From assembly GCA_947500385.1 (NCBI GenBank), contig CANMSA010000001.1, positions 310,001 through 374,000 of the forward strand: a stretch of DNA of 64,000 nucleotides. The letters are read 5' to 3'. The DNA comes from an uncultured Flavobacteriaceae bacterium (GTDB lineage: Bacteria; Bacteroidota; Bacteroidia; Flavobacteriales; Flavobacteriaceae). The notes beneath the pieces were generated by a model. The model saw only the letters and a list, made by a program, of their open reading frames with translations, ran no database searches and had not been told where the DNA came from. Position numbers and translations under genes: made by a program. This document shows positions 35,723-45,587 of this stretch, piece after piece; position 1 is the first letter of the stretch; each line of letters opens with the position of its first letter.

Positions 35723-35855
35723 AGGTAGTGGGACTATTTTAGATACCGAGGGCTATCGTAATAACTAGCACAACGCCGGTTTTATTATATTTCACCTGAA
35801 TTTTATGCAGTTAATCGATGAAATGCAGCATTTCGGTACGGAAAAGACCCCGTTA

Positions 35856-37661
35856 CTAGCGTTTTAAAGAGAAATGATTGTTTACATATTTGGCTACGGT
35901 ATGTTGACCGTTGGGAGCTGTATAGGTAAGCCTGAACCAATAATCGCCCCCGGGCATTTTTCTATTGTTGAACGTCCCGTCCCATCCACTGATTTCGTCA
36001 TCTCTAAGCACCTTTAACAATTTGCCATAGCGATTAAAAATAGCAACTTCAACATTCTCAAGTAGCTCGGCCCCTACAATATACCAGCGGTCATTGGCAC
36101 CATCGCCATTGGGCGTGAAATATTTGGGAAAACCCACAACAACTATCGTTTCAGATACCGAGCCACAGCCACCGGGGTCGCTCACTGTAATACGATGCGG
36201 TCCCGGAGCTACATTTTCAAAACGGTTACCGGTTTGAAACTGGCCGTCATCTAATTGATATTCCCAATCTCCGGCGGTATTGGCGACAACGGTTACCGTG
36301 TTATTCGCCTGTAGGTCTTCTATCTGAATATCCAGGATCTCAGGTGGGTTCGATGCGGAAACCGTTACGGTACGAGTACTTTCGCAGGAAAGGCCCGCCA
36401 CCATATTCGTAACGGTAACCGTATATACACCGGTTTGGTCAACCGTAATGCTGGGTGTCATTTCCCCGGTATCCCACACATAAGAGTAATTCGGTACCGC
36501 GACCTCGCTGCCAAGCTTCACATTGCCGTTTCCACCACACAAAAAGACCTCCTGAGGAAAATCTAGGGACGGCGATTCCAAATTGATCAATTGAAACTGT
36601 TCGGTAACATCAAAACAATTGGGATTATCGATAGCGGCGATACGAACGTAAATTGTTTCCGAACCGGCAGTAGCAGGATACAACTTCGGCAATGAGTTTA
36701 CCCCATTGTTAGCATCGCCTAAATCGCCATAATAGCTAACTACAAAAACATTTGGGTCTTGCGCACCCAAAACCTCGGCATCTTTTTCCGAGAGGTCAAT
36801 GGTGGTAGCGCCAGAGCAAGCCGCTATATCGGAGACAGGTTCGGCAACGGGTACTTCGGAAAATGCGACCTGTACCTCACTGAAAATAGTATTGCCCAGC
36901 GGGGTCGTGACCTGCACCTGGTAGGTTGCTGAGACGTTTACGGCGAGTGTTGCGTTGTGTTCCCCAGTAATTGGTTGAAAACCACTACCCGTATCCATGG
37001 CCCAGTCGTATGTACCATTTGGTGTAGTGGCATCCAAAGTTACCGGCTGCCCTTCACAAGCCGCAATGGGCGGCCCCAACAGATTGTTTACGATGGAACA
37101 ATCGAGTGCATCAAATGGGTTCGTTATAAAAATAGATCCAGAAAATTGTATCGAAAACCCTGAATTGGTATTGCTAAAATTATTGATCATCAGGTAATAT
37201 TCCTCTCCCGGCGTCACCGTCAACCACGGCTCATACTGAAAGTTCTCTTGATCCCCTGTTGGATCCTCACCAACGCCCAAAAAACTGTTCGCATCACTAT
37301 TATCAAAGAAATTACATCGAACAGGTGCTCCCAGCGTATTGCAATCACTTGCCCTGTATAATGCAAAATCCCAGTCTTCAGAAGCATCAAAGCCTATGTT
37401 AAATCCCAACTGGCCCGAAGCGCCGGTACGAAAACGATACCAGGCAGTGTTCGATTCTATCAGCCCGGTCGCCGAGCGTTCAAGACATCCACTACTCGCG
37501 GCTCCACCAAAGTCATCGATACCAAAACCATTTGTACCACCATTAATAGGGGTATTATTGCAAATGGCAACCGCATCCACACAATCCGCAGAAATTTGCG
37601 CATTGCCCGTACCGACCCCTATAAAAAAAAGAAGAATCAAAAGAACTATAAAACGGTTCAT
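35856..37661 (-). CDS. T9SS type B sorting domain protein, paralogue
   Basis: I use ATG 37661 (MNRFIVLLILLFFIGVGTG, 601 aa), since the longer frame to 37706 adds a non-signal extension. The N-terminal domain (ADCVDAVAICNNTPINGG, TAWYRFRTGASGQLGFNIG, ALDC) is similar to that of 34301. Two or three beta-sandwich/Ig-like repeats follow, and the C-terminus is a type B sorting domain (YFTPNGDGANDRW, FNRYGKLLKVL, HFSLKR). The pair looks like a tandem duplication with middle domains added. Confidence 0.85.
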   Translation of the reverse strand: MNRFIVLLILLFFIGVGTGNAQISADCVDAVAICNNTPINGGTNGFGIDDFGGAASSGCLERSATGLIESNTAWYRFRTGASGQLGFNIGFDASEDWDFALYRASDCNTLGAPVRCNFFDNSDANSFLGVGEDPTGDQENFQYEPWLTVTPGEEYYLMINNFSNTNSGFSIQFSGSIFITNPFDALDCSIVNNLLGPPIAACEGQPVTLDATTPNGTYDWAMDTGSGFQPITGEHNATLAVNVSATYQVQVTTPLGNTIFSEVQVAFSEVPVAEPVSDIAACSGATTIDLSEKDAEVLGAQDPNVFVVSYYGDLGDANNGVNSLPKLYPATAGSETIYVRIAAIDNPNCFDVTEQFQLINLESPSLDFPQEVFLCGGNGNVKLGSEVAVPNYSYVWDTGEMTPSITVDQTGVYTVTVTNMVAGLSCESTRTVTVSASNPPEILDIQIEDLQANNTVTVVANTAGDWEYQLDDGQFQTGNRFENVAPGPHRITVSDPGGCGSVSETIVVVGFPKYFTPNGDGANDRWYIVGAELLENVEVAIFNRYGKLLKVLRDDEISGWDGTFNNRKMPGGDYWFRLTYTAPNGQHTVAKYVNNHFSLKR

Positions 37662-37766
37662 AAGTAGGTGCACTTCTGAAAAGTATAAAAATAACCAGTG
37701 GGTCATGTTAACACTAATTTATGTTGTGTAACGGGGTAAATGGGGCGTAAAGTGCCATATAATGTA

Positions 37767-37774
37767 TATCTTTG
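37767..37774 (+). promoter_or_regulatory. -7 element before folE
   Basis: TATCTTTG is an exact TAnnTTTG element 23 nt before the folE ATG. No -33 TTG was found at the usual distance. Confidence 0.5.
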
Positions 37775-37797
37775 TGTTTGGTTTTAGTCCTAAATAG

Positions 37798-38478
37798 ATG
37801 AAAATAAAAGGTACATTAGAGGAGCATTTTGAAGAGATGGGAGACCAACATGTCCCGGGAGCTGAAGACACTCCCTTGCGTAAAGATGCATTTGTCCTGA
37901 CCGATGAAGAAAAAATTGCACGCATACAGGAAAACATTCGAGAAGTGATGTTGACCCTTGGCTTAGATCTTGATGACGATAGCCTAAAAGGAACGCCCAA
38001 TAGGGTGGCCAAGATGTTCGTAAACGAGATTTTCGGCGGACTTCATCCCGATAAAAAACCGACATCCTCCACCTTTGACAACAAGTACAAGTACGGTGAA
38101 ATGCTGGTAGAGAAGAATATCACCTTGTATTCTACTTGTGAACACCATTTGTTACCCATTGTTGGAAGGGCCCATGTTGCTTATATTTCCAATGGTACGG
38201 TAGTGGGTCTTTCAAAAATGAATCGTATTGTCGATTATTATGCCAAACGCCCACAAGTACAGGAACGCTTGAATATTCAGATTGTGCGTGAGCTGCAAAA
38301 GGTATTGGGTACCGATGACGTGGCCTGTGTAATCGATGCCAAACACCTTTGCGTAAATTCACGTGGTATTCGCGATGTCGATAGCAGTACGGTTACCGCG
38401 GAATACGGTGGTAAGTTCAAAGAAGAATCAGTTCGTCGCGAATTTCTAGAGTATCTTAATCTCGACACCAATTTTTAA
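37798..38478 (+). CDS. folE: GTP cyclohydrolase I
   Basis: The 226-aa product has YSTCEHHLLPIVGRAHVAYI and AKHLCVNSRG, providing the zinc-binding Cys/His ligands, and VGLSKMNRIVDYYAKRPQVQERL of the conserved core. It opens GTP to dihydroneopterin triphosphate, the first step of folate (and pterin) synthesis. cysS follows 15 nt later. A TAnnTTTG element lies just upstream. Confidence 0.96.
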   Translation: MKIKGTLEEHFEEMGDQHVPGAEDTPLRKDAFVLTDEEKIARIQENIREVMLTLGLDLDDDSLKGTPNRVAKMFVNEIFGGLHPDKKPTSSTFDNKYKYGEMLVEKNITLYSTCEHHLLPIVGRAHVAYISNGTVVGLSKMNRIVDYYAKRPQVQERLNIQIVRELQKVLGTDDVACVIDAKHLCVNSRGIRDVDSSTVTAEYGGKFKEESVRREFLEYLNLDTNF

Positions 38479-38493
38479 TAGCAGTTACCACTA

Positions 38494-39975
38494 ATGCAAT
38501 TGTTCGAAAACCAACCATTAAAAATTTATAATTCCCTTTCCGGCAAAAAAGAAGTTTTCACCCCTCTGAGTAAAGGCCATGTGGGGATGTATGTTTGCGG
38601 CCCCACGGTCTATAGCAATGTACATCTGGGTAATTGCAGAACCTTTATGTCATTTGATATGATTTTCCGGTACCTAAGGCATTTAGGGTATAAGGTGCGT
38701 TATGTTCGCAATATTACCGATGCGGGCCATTTGGTCGATGATGCTGATGATGGGGAGGACAAAATAGCGAAAAAGGCACGCTTGGAAAAGTTGGAACCGA
38801 TGGAAGTGGTTCAACGTTACACGGTAGATTTTCACAACATTCTAGATCAATTTAATTTTTTACCGCCCAGCATCGAACCTACGGCAACGGGCCATATTAT
38901 AGAACAGATAGAAATTGTAAAGGATATTCTAGCAAAAGGCTATGCCTATGAGGTAAACGGTTCGGTGTATTTTGATGTAGCTACCTTTAACGAAACCAAT
39001 GAGTACGGCAAGTTAAGCGGCAGAAAATTGGAAGATATGGTTGCCAATACGCGCGCTTTGGCGGCACAGGACGAAAAAAAGAATCCACAGGATTTTGCCC
39101 TTTGGAAAAAAGCGGAGCCACAACATATCATGCGATGGCCCTCTCCTTGGGGAGATGGTTTTCCGGGTTGGCACTTAGAGTGTACGGCGATGAGTACCAA
39201 GTATTTGGGAGAGACCTTTGACATTCATGGGGGAGGAATGGATTTAAAATTCCCACATCATGAATGTGAGATCGCCCAGGCCGAAGCCTGTTATGGCCAT
39301 TCTCCCGTGCGCTATTGGCTGCATGCAAATATGCTTACGATGAATGGTAAGAAGATGGCCAAATCTACCGGCAATAATATTTTGCCAGGAGAAATATTTA
39401 GCGGTGAAAATTCGATTCTCAGTAAGGCGTTTACCCCTTCGGTGGTTCGTTTCTTTATGATGCAGGCACATTACACAAGTATTTTGGATTTAAGCAATGA
39501 TGCGTTGCTCGCATCTGAAAAAGGCTATCAACGGTTAATGGAAGCACTAACTACCCTACCAAAACTTACGGTAGGTACGAAGACTGATTTTGATATTGTA
39601 GCATGGAAACAAGGGTGTTACGATGCAATGAACGATGATTTCAATACCCCTATCCTTATCGCACAACTGTTCGAGGCGGTAAAGCGTATCAATCTTGTGA
39701 AAGAAGGAAAGGAAACCATTACCGCGGCTGACATAACCCTTTTGAAAGAGAGCATCAATGCCTTTGTCTTTGAGGTTCTCGGACTTGAAAATGAACGCGC
39801 CTCCGGAGTGGATTCCAATAAGCTGGGTGGCGTAGTCGAATTGCTCATACAATTGCGAATGGAAGCTCGGGCGAATAAGGATTTTGCAACCTCAGATAAG
39901 ATCAGGGACCAATTAGCAGCGCTGGGCATACAGCTAAAAGATGGTAAGGATGGAACCACCTTCACGGTTGCTTAG
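38494..39975 (+). CDS. cysS: Cysteinyl-tRNA synthetase
   Basis: The 493-aa class I synthetase has the HIGH-like motif VHLGNCRT following GPTVYSN, the zinc-binding Cys/His residues ([23 protein letters not shown]) and the KMSKS variant KMAKSTGNN near residue 290. It charges tRNA-Cys. It is cotranscribed with folE and followed by yidD (33 nt). Confidence 0.96.
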   Translation: MQLFENQPLKIYNSLSGKKEVFTPLSKGHVGMYVCGPTVYSNVHLGNCRTFMSFDMIFRYLRHLGYKVRYVRNITDAGHLVDDADDGEDKIAKKARLEKLEPMEVVQRYTVDFHNILDQFNFLPPSIEPTATGHIIEQIEIVKDILAKGYAYEVNGSVYFDVATFNETNEYGKLSGRKLEDMVANTRALAAQDEKKNPQDFALWKKAEPQHIMRWPSPWGDGFPGWHLECTAMSTKYLGETFDIHGGGMDLKFPHHECEIAQAEACYGHSPVRYWLHANMLTMNGKKMAKSTGNNILPGEIFSGENSILSKAFTPSVVRFFMMQAHYTSILDLSNDALLASEKGYQRLMEALTTLPKLTVGTKTDFDIVAWKQGCYDAMNDDFNTPILIAQLFEAVKRINLVKEGKETITAADITLLKESINAFVFEVLGLENERASGVDSNKLGGVVELLIQLRMEARANKDFATSDKIRDQLAALGIQLKDGKDGTTFTVA

Positions 39976-40008
39976 TTCTCTTTTCGACCTTAACAAAAAC
40001 GGAACACG

Positions 40009-40230
40009 GTGAAAAAAATAATGATAGCTCCATTTATTGCATTGGTCCGTTTTTACCAAATGGCTATTTCTCCGTATACCCCGGCAACATGCCGCTACTC
40101 CCCTACCTGTTCGCAATATACCTTAGACGCCCTTCGCAAGCACGGCCTTTTTAAAGGAGGTTGGTTATCCGTAAAGCGCATATTTAGTTGCAACCCTTGG
40201 GGTGGAAAAGGGTATGACCCGGTTCCTTAG
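40009..40230 (+). CDS. yidD: Membrane protein insertion efficiency factor YidD
   Basis: The 73-aa product starts at GTG 40009. It contains [19 protein letters not shown] and [17 protein letters not shown], the conserved Cys-rich motifs of YidD, plus an N-terminal amphipathic helix ([16 protein letters not shown]). It is a small peripheral membrane protein that helps YidC-type insertion. It is the last gene of folE-cysS-yidD and is immediately followed by the repeat block. Confidence 0.92.
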   Translation: MKKIMIAPFIALVRFYQMAISPYTPATCRYSPTCSQYTLDALRKHGLFKGGWLSVKRIFSCNPWGGKGYDPVP

Positions 40231-40711
40231 TAAGTGCAAGTGCAAGAATCAAGTGGAAGAATCAAGTTCAAACTCAAACACAAGTTCAACTGCGAATTGT
40301 TAATTACCAACTACCGGCTACCTACTACCAAAAAATTGTCCATTGTTAATCGATCATTGGTCATTGAATTATAAGTGCAAGTGCAAGAATCAAGTGCAAG
40401 TGGAAGAATCAAGCGTAAGTACAAGTGCAAGAATCAAGTTCAAACTCAAACACAAGTTCAACTACGAATTGTTAAATACCAACTACCGGCTACCTACTAC
40501 CAAAAAATGGTTCCTTGTTAATCGATCATTGAATTACAAGTGCAAGAATCAAGTGCAAGTACAAGTGCAAGAATCAAGTTCAAACTCAAACTCAAGTTCA
40601 ACTGCGAATTGTTAATTACCAACTACCTACTACCAAAAAATAGTTCATTGTTACTTGATTATTGGTCATTGTATTATAAGTGCAAGTGCAAGAATACAAC
40701 CCAAGTTCAAA
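40231..40711. repeat. Imperfect tandem repeat, unit about 141-164 bp with short nested repeats
   Basis: Three full units start near 40231, 40372 and 40536, and a fourth is cut off after about 35 bp (from 40677). Each unit opens with a variable number of AAGTGCAAG / AATCAAGT words, then a conserved tail (TTCAAACTCAAACACAAGTTCAACT, shortened here: TTCAAACTC..AAGTTCAACT; then GCGAATTGTTAA, TACCAACTACC, TACTACCAAAAAA, TTGTTAATCGATCATTG). The units differ mainly in how many AAGTGCAAG words they hold. Open frames through it encode low-complexity peptides with no start signals and are not genes. It begins one base after the yidD stop. Function is unknown. Confidence 0.85.
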
Positions 40712-41048
40712 AGGAGTCATACACGCGTAGTTGTGAAAAACAATCTCAGAAAAAACAGTCCTCCTTATTGAGATATTCTTAAAAGTTGAGAAAATTTAAT
40801 AAAATATTAGTAGGAAAAATCTTTATTCGGTATATTTCAATCGCTTTGGCATGGCAACCATGAGTTCAACACGCGTTCGTGTCAATCGGTGATGCACATG
40901 GATTTTTTTTCCGTCAAGAGGCAACGGTACAAGCAAAAGGCAAAAACCATGGTCTCTTTTTCACCGCTTACATCGGAAGTAGCCCCCTTTATGGTGCGGT
41001 CATGCCTATTGAAAGTTTGTCTATTTAATAACCTAACACACATTCAAC
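40712..41048. other. Non-coding stretch between the repeat block and S8 gene
   Basis: No gene, terminator or RNA is evident in these about 340 bp. The sequence is mostly unique and includes a TA-rich segment (40780-40850) that may hold the promoter of the S8 gene, though no clear TAnnTTTG was found. Confidence 0.5.
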
Positions 41049-43253
41049 ATGAAAAAAAATTACGCTTCCAAACACTACCTTTTAGTAGTTATTTTCTCGA
41101 TGTTCATTTCTTTGCTTAGCGGACAGTACAAGGAAGGAGTGATACGAATAAAATTGAAAGAAACGAAGGCCGTTCTCATAAGCCAGGCCAAACTCACCAC
41201 GTCCGCCAAAGGATATGCGATGATCGGCGACAGCGCACTGGATGCCGCCATGCAGCGTTGTAAGGCAACCGATATGAAACGTGTATTTCGCCCGGGTGGC
41301 AAGTTCGAGGCCAAACACCGTAAACATGGCTTGCATTTATGGTACGAAATCACGTTTGACAAAAACGTTCCCATTGAGAGCGCATTAAAATCATTCCAAG
41401 GCATTCAGGATATTTCGGTCCTGGAACCGGTGCATGAAAAAATAAAAATAGGCGGGGATCCCATTCCGGTGGAGGTGGCCTCACTTAATTCGCCTGCGAA
41501 TGACACCTTTTATGATTATCAGTGGCATTATGAAAATACCGGATCCAATAGCGGAAATGGTGGAGGTGGCACTGTTGATGCCGATATTGATTTGCCAGAG
41601 GCCTGGACCATAGAAACTGGAAATCCGGATGTTATCGTAGCGGTCATTGATGGTGGTATTGATGTTTCCCATGAAGATTTGGCAACCAATATGTGGGTAA
41701 ACGCAGGAGAAATTGCCGGGAACGGTATAGACGATGATGGCAATGGGTACGTAGATGATGTTAACGGATATGGGTTCGGTGACAGCTCTGGTACCATAGG
41801 CGCCAGCAACCATGGTACACATGTGGGCGGTACCGTTGCCGCTGTAACCAATAACAATGTTGGTGTAGCGGGCGTTGCAGGTGGTAACGGATCGGGCGAT
41901 GGTGTTCGAATGATGTCATGTGCCACTTTTGGAAGTGTAACCAATGCGGGATTTGACGAAGCTTTTGTCTATGCAGCTGATAATGGCGCAGTTATCGCAC
42001 AGAATAGCTGGGGATATATTCAAGCGGGGGTTTTTGACCAAAGTGTATTGGACGCTATCGATTATTTTATTGCCGAGGCAGGATACGATGCCGCTGGTAA
42101 TGCCATAGGGCCGATGCAGGGAGGTATTGTCATCTTTGCCGCAGGAAACGATGGCACGGACGACGAATGGTATCCCGGATATTACGACGCCGTGATGGCC
42201 GTGGGTTCTACTGACAACAATGACAATGCCTCCTCTTTTAGCAATCGAGGGGATTGGGTAGATATAGCGGCTCCGGGGTCGACCATTGTAAGCACTTATC
42301 CAAACAACGGATATGCCTATAATAGCGGTACTTCCATGGCTTGCCCCCATGTTTCCGGGGTCGCCGCCCTGATTGTTTCTCAATACGCCGGTAACATTAC
42401 CCCCACTGAAGTTTGGTCAAGGCTTGTAAACAGTACCGACCCCTTGTCTTTCGACTATTTAGGTAGTGGCCGGTTAAATGCATTTGCCTCCTTAGAAGCC
42501 GTCGGAGAACCTATTTTTCCCGACCCCAATAAAACGTATTATATTGATAACCCTAGATGGGACGTGCGTCTCGGTGCGGATGGTTCACAAGATGCCTTCA
42601 CCACCTCGCGAAATACCACCGGTGATAGTGTAGAATGGACCATTACCCCCTCTCCTACCGAAGGCTATTATTACATTGATTGTGTAGGTGGTGGAAACGC
42701 ACCTCGCATCAGAACCGACTTAAGTCAATTTGCCGATATGCAATCTACCAATAGCGCCGGAACATGGACCAGATGGAGTTTGACCGACGTTGGAAACGGA
42801 GAATACCAGCTTACTACCTTAAAAACCTCCGATTACATGCGAATGCGGGTCAATAGTACTGGGCAGGTAGAAACCGTAACCACCGGTTTTAACGGAAATT
42901 GGACCCGTTTTGTTTTTGTCGAAGCAGGTACCAATAGCGCCTCGGCCACCGCAAGAACCAACAACCGGAATGACTTGATAAGTGCCGCCACGGATACTAA
43001 GGTAGAAGATAGTAACACCAAGACCCTTTTATATCCCATTCCGGCAATCGATTACCTGAACGTTGCAGTTGATGAAAAAACCGACTATAGCAAGGTAGAA
43101 ATTGTTGATTGGAGCGGAATGGCGTTGAAAGTGGATCCGGTTATGGATGGCAACAATATGAAAATCGATGTTAGTCGCCTTCCCAAAGGTGTTCATTTTC
43201 TACGTCTTACCGATTCTAAAGGTGCCAGCAAAGTGGTTCGATTCATACGGTAA
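41049..43253 (+). CDS. Secreted S8 serine peptidase with T9SS sorting domain
   Basis: The 734-aa product has a signal peptide (LLVVIFSMFISLLSGQ), a propeptide-like region (residues 25-135), and a canonical subtilase domain with VIVAVIDGGIDVSHED (Asp), NHGTHVGGTVAA (His) and GTSMACPHVSGVAAL (Ser). A beta-rich region follows, and the last about 75 residues (LLYPIPAIDYLNVAV, VEIVDWSGMALKV, KGVHFLRLTDSKGASKVVRFIR in outline) form a type A T9SS sorting domain. All catalytic residues are present. It is a likely surface or secreted protease. A perfect palindromic terminator follows. Confidence 0.92.
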   Translation: MKKNYASKHYLLVVIFSMFISLLSGQYKEGVIRIKLKETKAVLISQAKLTTSAKGYAMIGDSALDAAMQRCKATDMKRVFRPGGKFEAKHRKHGLHLWYEITFDKNVPIESALKSFQGIQDISVLEPVHEKIKIGGDPIPVEVASLNSPANDTFYDYQWHYENTGSNSGNGGGGTVDADIDLPEAWTIETGNPDVIVAVIDGGIDVSHEDLATNMWVNAGEIAGNGIDDDGNGYVDDVNGYGFGDSSGTIGASNHGTHVGGTVAAVTNNNVGVAGVAGGNGSGDGVRMMSCATFGSVTNAGFDEAFVYAADNGAVIAQNSWGYIQAGVFDQSVLDAIDYFIAEAGYDAAGNAIGPMQGGIVIFAAGNDGTDDEWYPGYYDAVMAVGSTDNNDNASSFSNRGDWVDIAAPGSTIVSTYPNNGYAYNSGTSMACPHVSGVAALIVSQYAGNITPTEVWSRLVNSTDPLSFDYLGSGRLNAFASLEAVGEPIFPDPNKTYYIDNPRWDVRLGADGSQDAFTTSRNTTGDSVEWTITPSPTEGYYYIDCVGGGNAPRIRTDLSQFADMQSTNSAGTWTRWSLTDVGNGEYQLTTLKTSDYMRMRVNSTGQVETVTTGFNGNWTRFVFVEAGTNSASATARTNNRNDLISAATDTKVEDSNTKTLLYPIPAIDYLNVAVDEKTDYSKVEIVDWSGMALKVDPVMDGNNMKIDVSRLPKGVHFLRLTDSKGASKVVRFIR

Positions 43254-43290
43254 AGAACTTATTACACATACCCTATACTAACACTGCCAA

Positions 43291-43322
43291 CTAACGGGAA
43301 CCATGGTTCCCGTTAGTTTTTT
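43291..43322 (+). terminator. Terminator after the S8 peptidase gene
   Basis: A perfect 26-bp palindrome (arms CTAACGGGAACCA / TGGTTCCCGTTAG) is followed by six T residues, 37 nt past the stop. Confidence 0.8.
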
Positions 43323-43551
43323 GACTACAGTTCGGTTACCCCTGTTCATATAAGAATTCAAACGCTACCTTCCCTCCGAATTATCCCTGTCGCAAGTACC
43401 AAGTACCGCAAACAGATTCCCACCAAACAGTACCATGATCACCATCTTTTGCACTTGACAGTTGTTACAACTTTTAATTGCTCAATACTATTAAAACCAC
43501 CTACTTCCCTTGGGTCTATTTTAGTATCTTAGCCTTTCAAAAATAAGTTCT

Positions 43552-44511
43552 ATGCACTTTTTAGGAATTATCTGGAATCCGAACGAAACTTTGTTTTCGA
43601 TCGGCCCTTTGCAGATTAAATATTATAACCTTCTATGGATTACCGCATTTGCGGTTGGTTGGGTCATTATGAAGCGTATCTTCAGCAATGAAAAAAAATC
43701 GGTAGAACAACTTGATTCCCTTTTTATCTACACGGTCTTGGCTACCATGTTGGGAGCGCGCCTGGGACATGTTTTTTTCTATGACTGGGCATACTACTCC
43801 AATCATTTATTGGAAATTTTATTGCCGATTCGGGAAACCAGCGACGGAAATTTACTCGGCTTTATCAAAGGCTATGAGTTTACCGGTTTTACAGGACTCG
43901 CAAGCCATGGAGCAACCTTAGGTATTATCATCGGCATGTATTTTTATACTCGTAAATATCCGGAATTCAAAATGCTTTGGATTATTGACCGCATTACGAT
44001 ACCCATTGCCATTGGTGCTTTTTTGGTGCGTTTGGGCAACTTTTTCAATTCAGAAATCAATGGGAAAATAACAAACGAAAGTACCCTTTTTGCTACCAAG
44101 TTCCTTCGTGATTCCGATGACATGCACCCTTCGAAGGCTTTAGGGATCACCAAGGAAAAAACAGTGAACGCAGCGTACAATGCCTTGGAAAACAACCCAC
44201 AATTTTCAGAGTACCTGACGCAAATACCCTATCGACACCCTGCTCAATTATATGAAGGGGTGTGCTATATTTTTATCTTTATTTTGTTGTATTACCTATA
44301 TTGGAAAACAGACAAAAAGAATAAGCTAGGTTTTCTTTTTGGGCTTTTCTTCACCCTACTTTGGACTGTGCGTTTCTTTGTTGAGTTTGTCAAGAAAAGT
44401 CAAGGAGGCTTCGAAGAATCTTTGGGACTACTCTCAACCGGACAATGGCTGAGCATTCCTTTTATTTTAGTTGGGCTCTACTTTATGCTACGCCCTAATA
44501 CAAGTAAATAA
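43552..44511 (+). CDS. lgt: Prolipoprotein diacylglyceryl transferase
   Basis: The 319-aa integral membrane protein has about seven membrane segments and the Lgt features GARLGHVFFYDW, ASHGATLGIIIGMY (essential His), VRLGNFFNSEINGK and HPAQLYEGVCY. It transfers diacylglycerol to the lipobox Cys of prolipoproteins, of which this window encodes many. It heads a run of same-strand genes: DUF192, GNAT and an ABC ATPase. Confidence 0.95.
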   Translation: MHFLGIIWNPNETLFSIGPLQIKYYNLLWITAFAVGWVIMKRIFSNEKKSVEQLDSLFIYTVLATMLGARLGHVFFYDWAYYSNHLLEILLPIRETSDGNLLGFIKGYEFTGFTGLASHGATLGIIIGMYFYTRKYPEFKMLWIIDRITIPIAIGAFLVRLGNFFNSEINGKITNESTLFATKFLRDSDDMHPSKALGITKEKTVNAAYNALENNPQFSEYLTQIPYRHPAQLYEGVCYIFIFILLYYLYWKTDKKNKLGFLFGLFFTLLWTVRFFVEFVKKSQGGFEESLGLLSTGQWLSIPFILVGLYFMLRPNTSK

Positions 44512-44575
44512 GTCGCCAAAAAGATTGCTGAACTATATATTTTTTAGACGCAGTGAGGTTTAAATTCATATTAAA

Positions 44576-45064
44576 ATGAAATCTATTGGAACGTTTACCT
44601 GGTTGCTGTTGTGTATTTGGACGGTTTGCTCTTGCAAAGATGCCCCCAAAAAAGTGGTCAAGCAAGCAACAGTGGCTTTTGAAAAAGAAGGAACCCTATC
44701 CATTTTTAAGCAAAATACGGATAGCATCATAACTCATTTTGATATCGAAATTGCCGATAATGACTATGAGACCCAAACAGGCTTGATGTATCGCAATTCA
44801 ATGGAACAGCAGCAAGGTATGTTGTTCATTTTCCCCAATGAAGCAATGCATTCCTTTTATATGAAGAATACCCAATTCCCGTTGGATTTGATTTATATTA
44901 AGGAAGATCTGACCATTGCCAGTTTTCAGGAAAATGCCGAACCTTTCAACGAAAACGGACTCTCTTCAAAGGTTCCGGTCAAATATGTGTTTGAAGTAAA
45001 TGCCGGTTTGGTACAAAAGTGGCAACTGGCCCTTGGTGATAAAGTTGAATTTAAAAAACTGTAA
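44576..45064 (+). CDS. DUF192-family lipoprotein
   Basis: The 162-aa product has a lipobox VCSC (Cys21) and a C-terminal DUF192 domain: GLMYRNSMEQQQGMLFIFPN, SFYMKNTQFPLDLIYI and VFEVNAGLVQKW. DUF192 is a small beta domain of unknown function, present in many secreted or lipid-anchored bacterial proteins. The gene is 65 nt after lgt and 4 nt before a GNAT gene. Confidence 0.88.
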   Translation: MKSIGTFTWLLLCIWTVCSCKDAPKKVVKQATVAFEKEGTLSIFKQNTDSIITHFDIEIADNDYETQTGLMYRNSMEQQQGMLFIFPNEAMHSFYMKNTQFPLDLIYIKEDLTIASFQENAEPFNENGLSSKVPVKYVFEVNAGLVQKWQLALGDKVEFKKL

Positions 45065-45068
45065 GGCA

Positions 45069-45587
45069 ATGGATTTTCTGTTGGACGGAGAAGAAAGCCG
45101 GCGATTGCTTTTTCGAAAATTGGCGCCATCTGATTTTGGGTCCTGGTTGCCTTTTCACCAAGACAAACGTACTTCCGAATTCTGGTCAGGACTGCCCGAA
45201 GATCCGAAGGCTGCCTGCGAAGAAGATATTAAACGCACCTTGTATCGCTATGAAAACGATCTGGGTGGCAGAATGGCCATCGTTCGAAAAGATACAAATG
45301 AATTGGTAGGGTTAGCGGGTTTGTTGATCCAAGAAGTAGACGACCAACGAGAAGTGGAAATTGCCTATTCGCTCTTGCCGCGATTTTGGAAACAGGGGTT
45401 TGCTACCGAAGCGGCTCAGAAAAGTAAGGCCTACGCCTTCACCCATGAACTCGCCGATTCACTCATATCCATTATACATATTCATAATACCCCTTCCCAG
45501 AAAGTAGCCCTGAACAACGGAATGGTGCTGGAGAAGACCACCACCTATAAGAACAATCCCGTACATATTTACAGAACACCTGCATGA
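45069..45587 (+). CDS. GNAT-family N-acetyltransferase
   Basis: I use ATG 45069 (172 aa); the frame is open further upstream inside the DUF192 gene. RLLFRKLAPSDFGSW, GLAGLLIQEVDDQREVEIAYSLLPRFWKQGFATEAAQ (acetyl-CoA loop; RxxGxA-type) and the closing VHIYRTPA match RimJ/RimL-like GNAT enzymes that acetylate proteins or small molecules. Its stop overlaps the next start (ATGA), so the two are translationally coupled. Confidence 0.85.
   Translation: MDFLLDGEESRRLLFRKLAPSDFGSWLPFHQDKRTSEFWSGLPEDPKAACEEDIKRTLYRYENDLGGRMAIVRKDTNELVGLAGLLIQEVDDQREVEIAYSLLPRFWKQGFATEAAQKSKAYAFTHELADSLISIIHIHNTPSQKVALNNGMVLEKTTTYKNNPVHIYRTPA

Noticed and set aside
40231-40711. CRISPR array
   Set aside because: The units are long (about 141-164 bp), imperfect and without unique spacers of fixed length, and no cas gene is near.
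40343-40782. Open frames inside the repeat block
   Set aside because: They encode low-complexity peptides caused by the repeat units, in frames without credible start signals.
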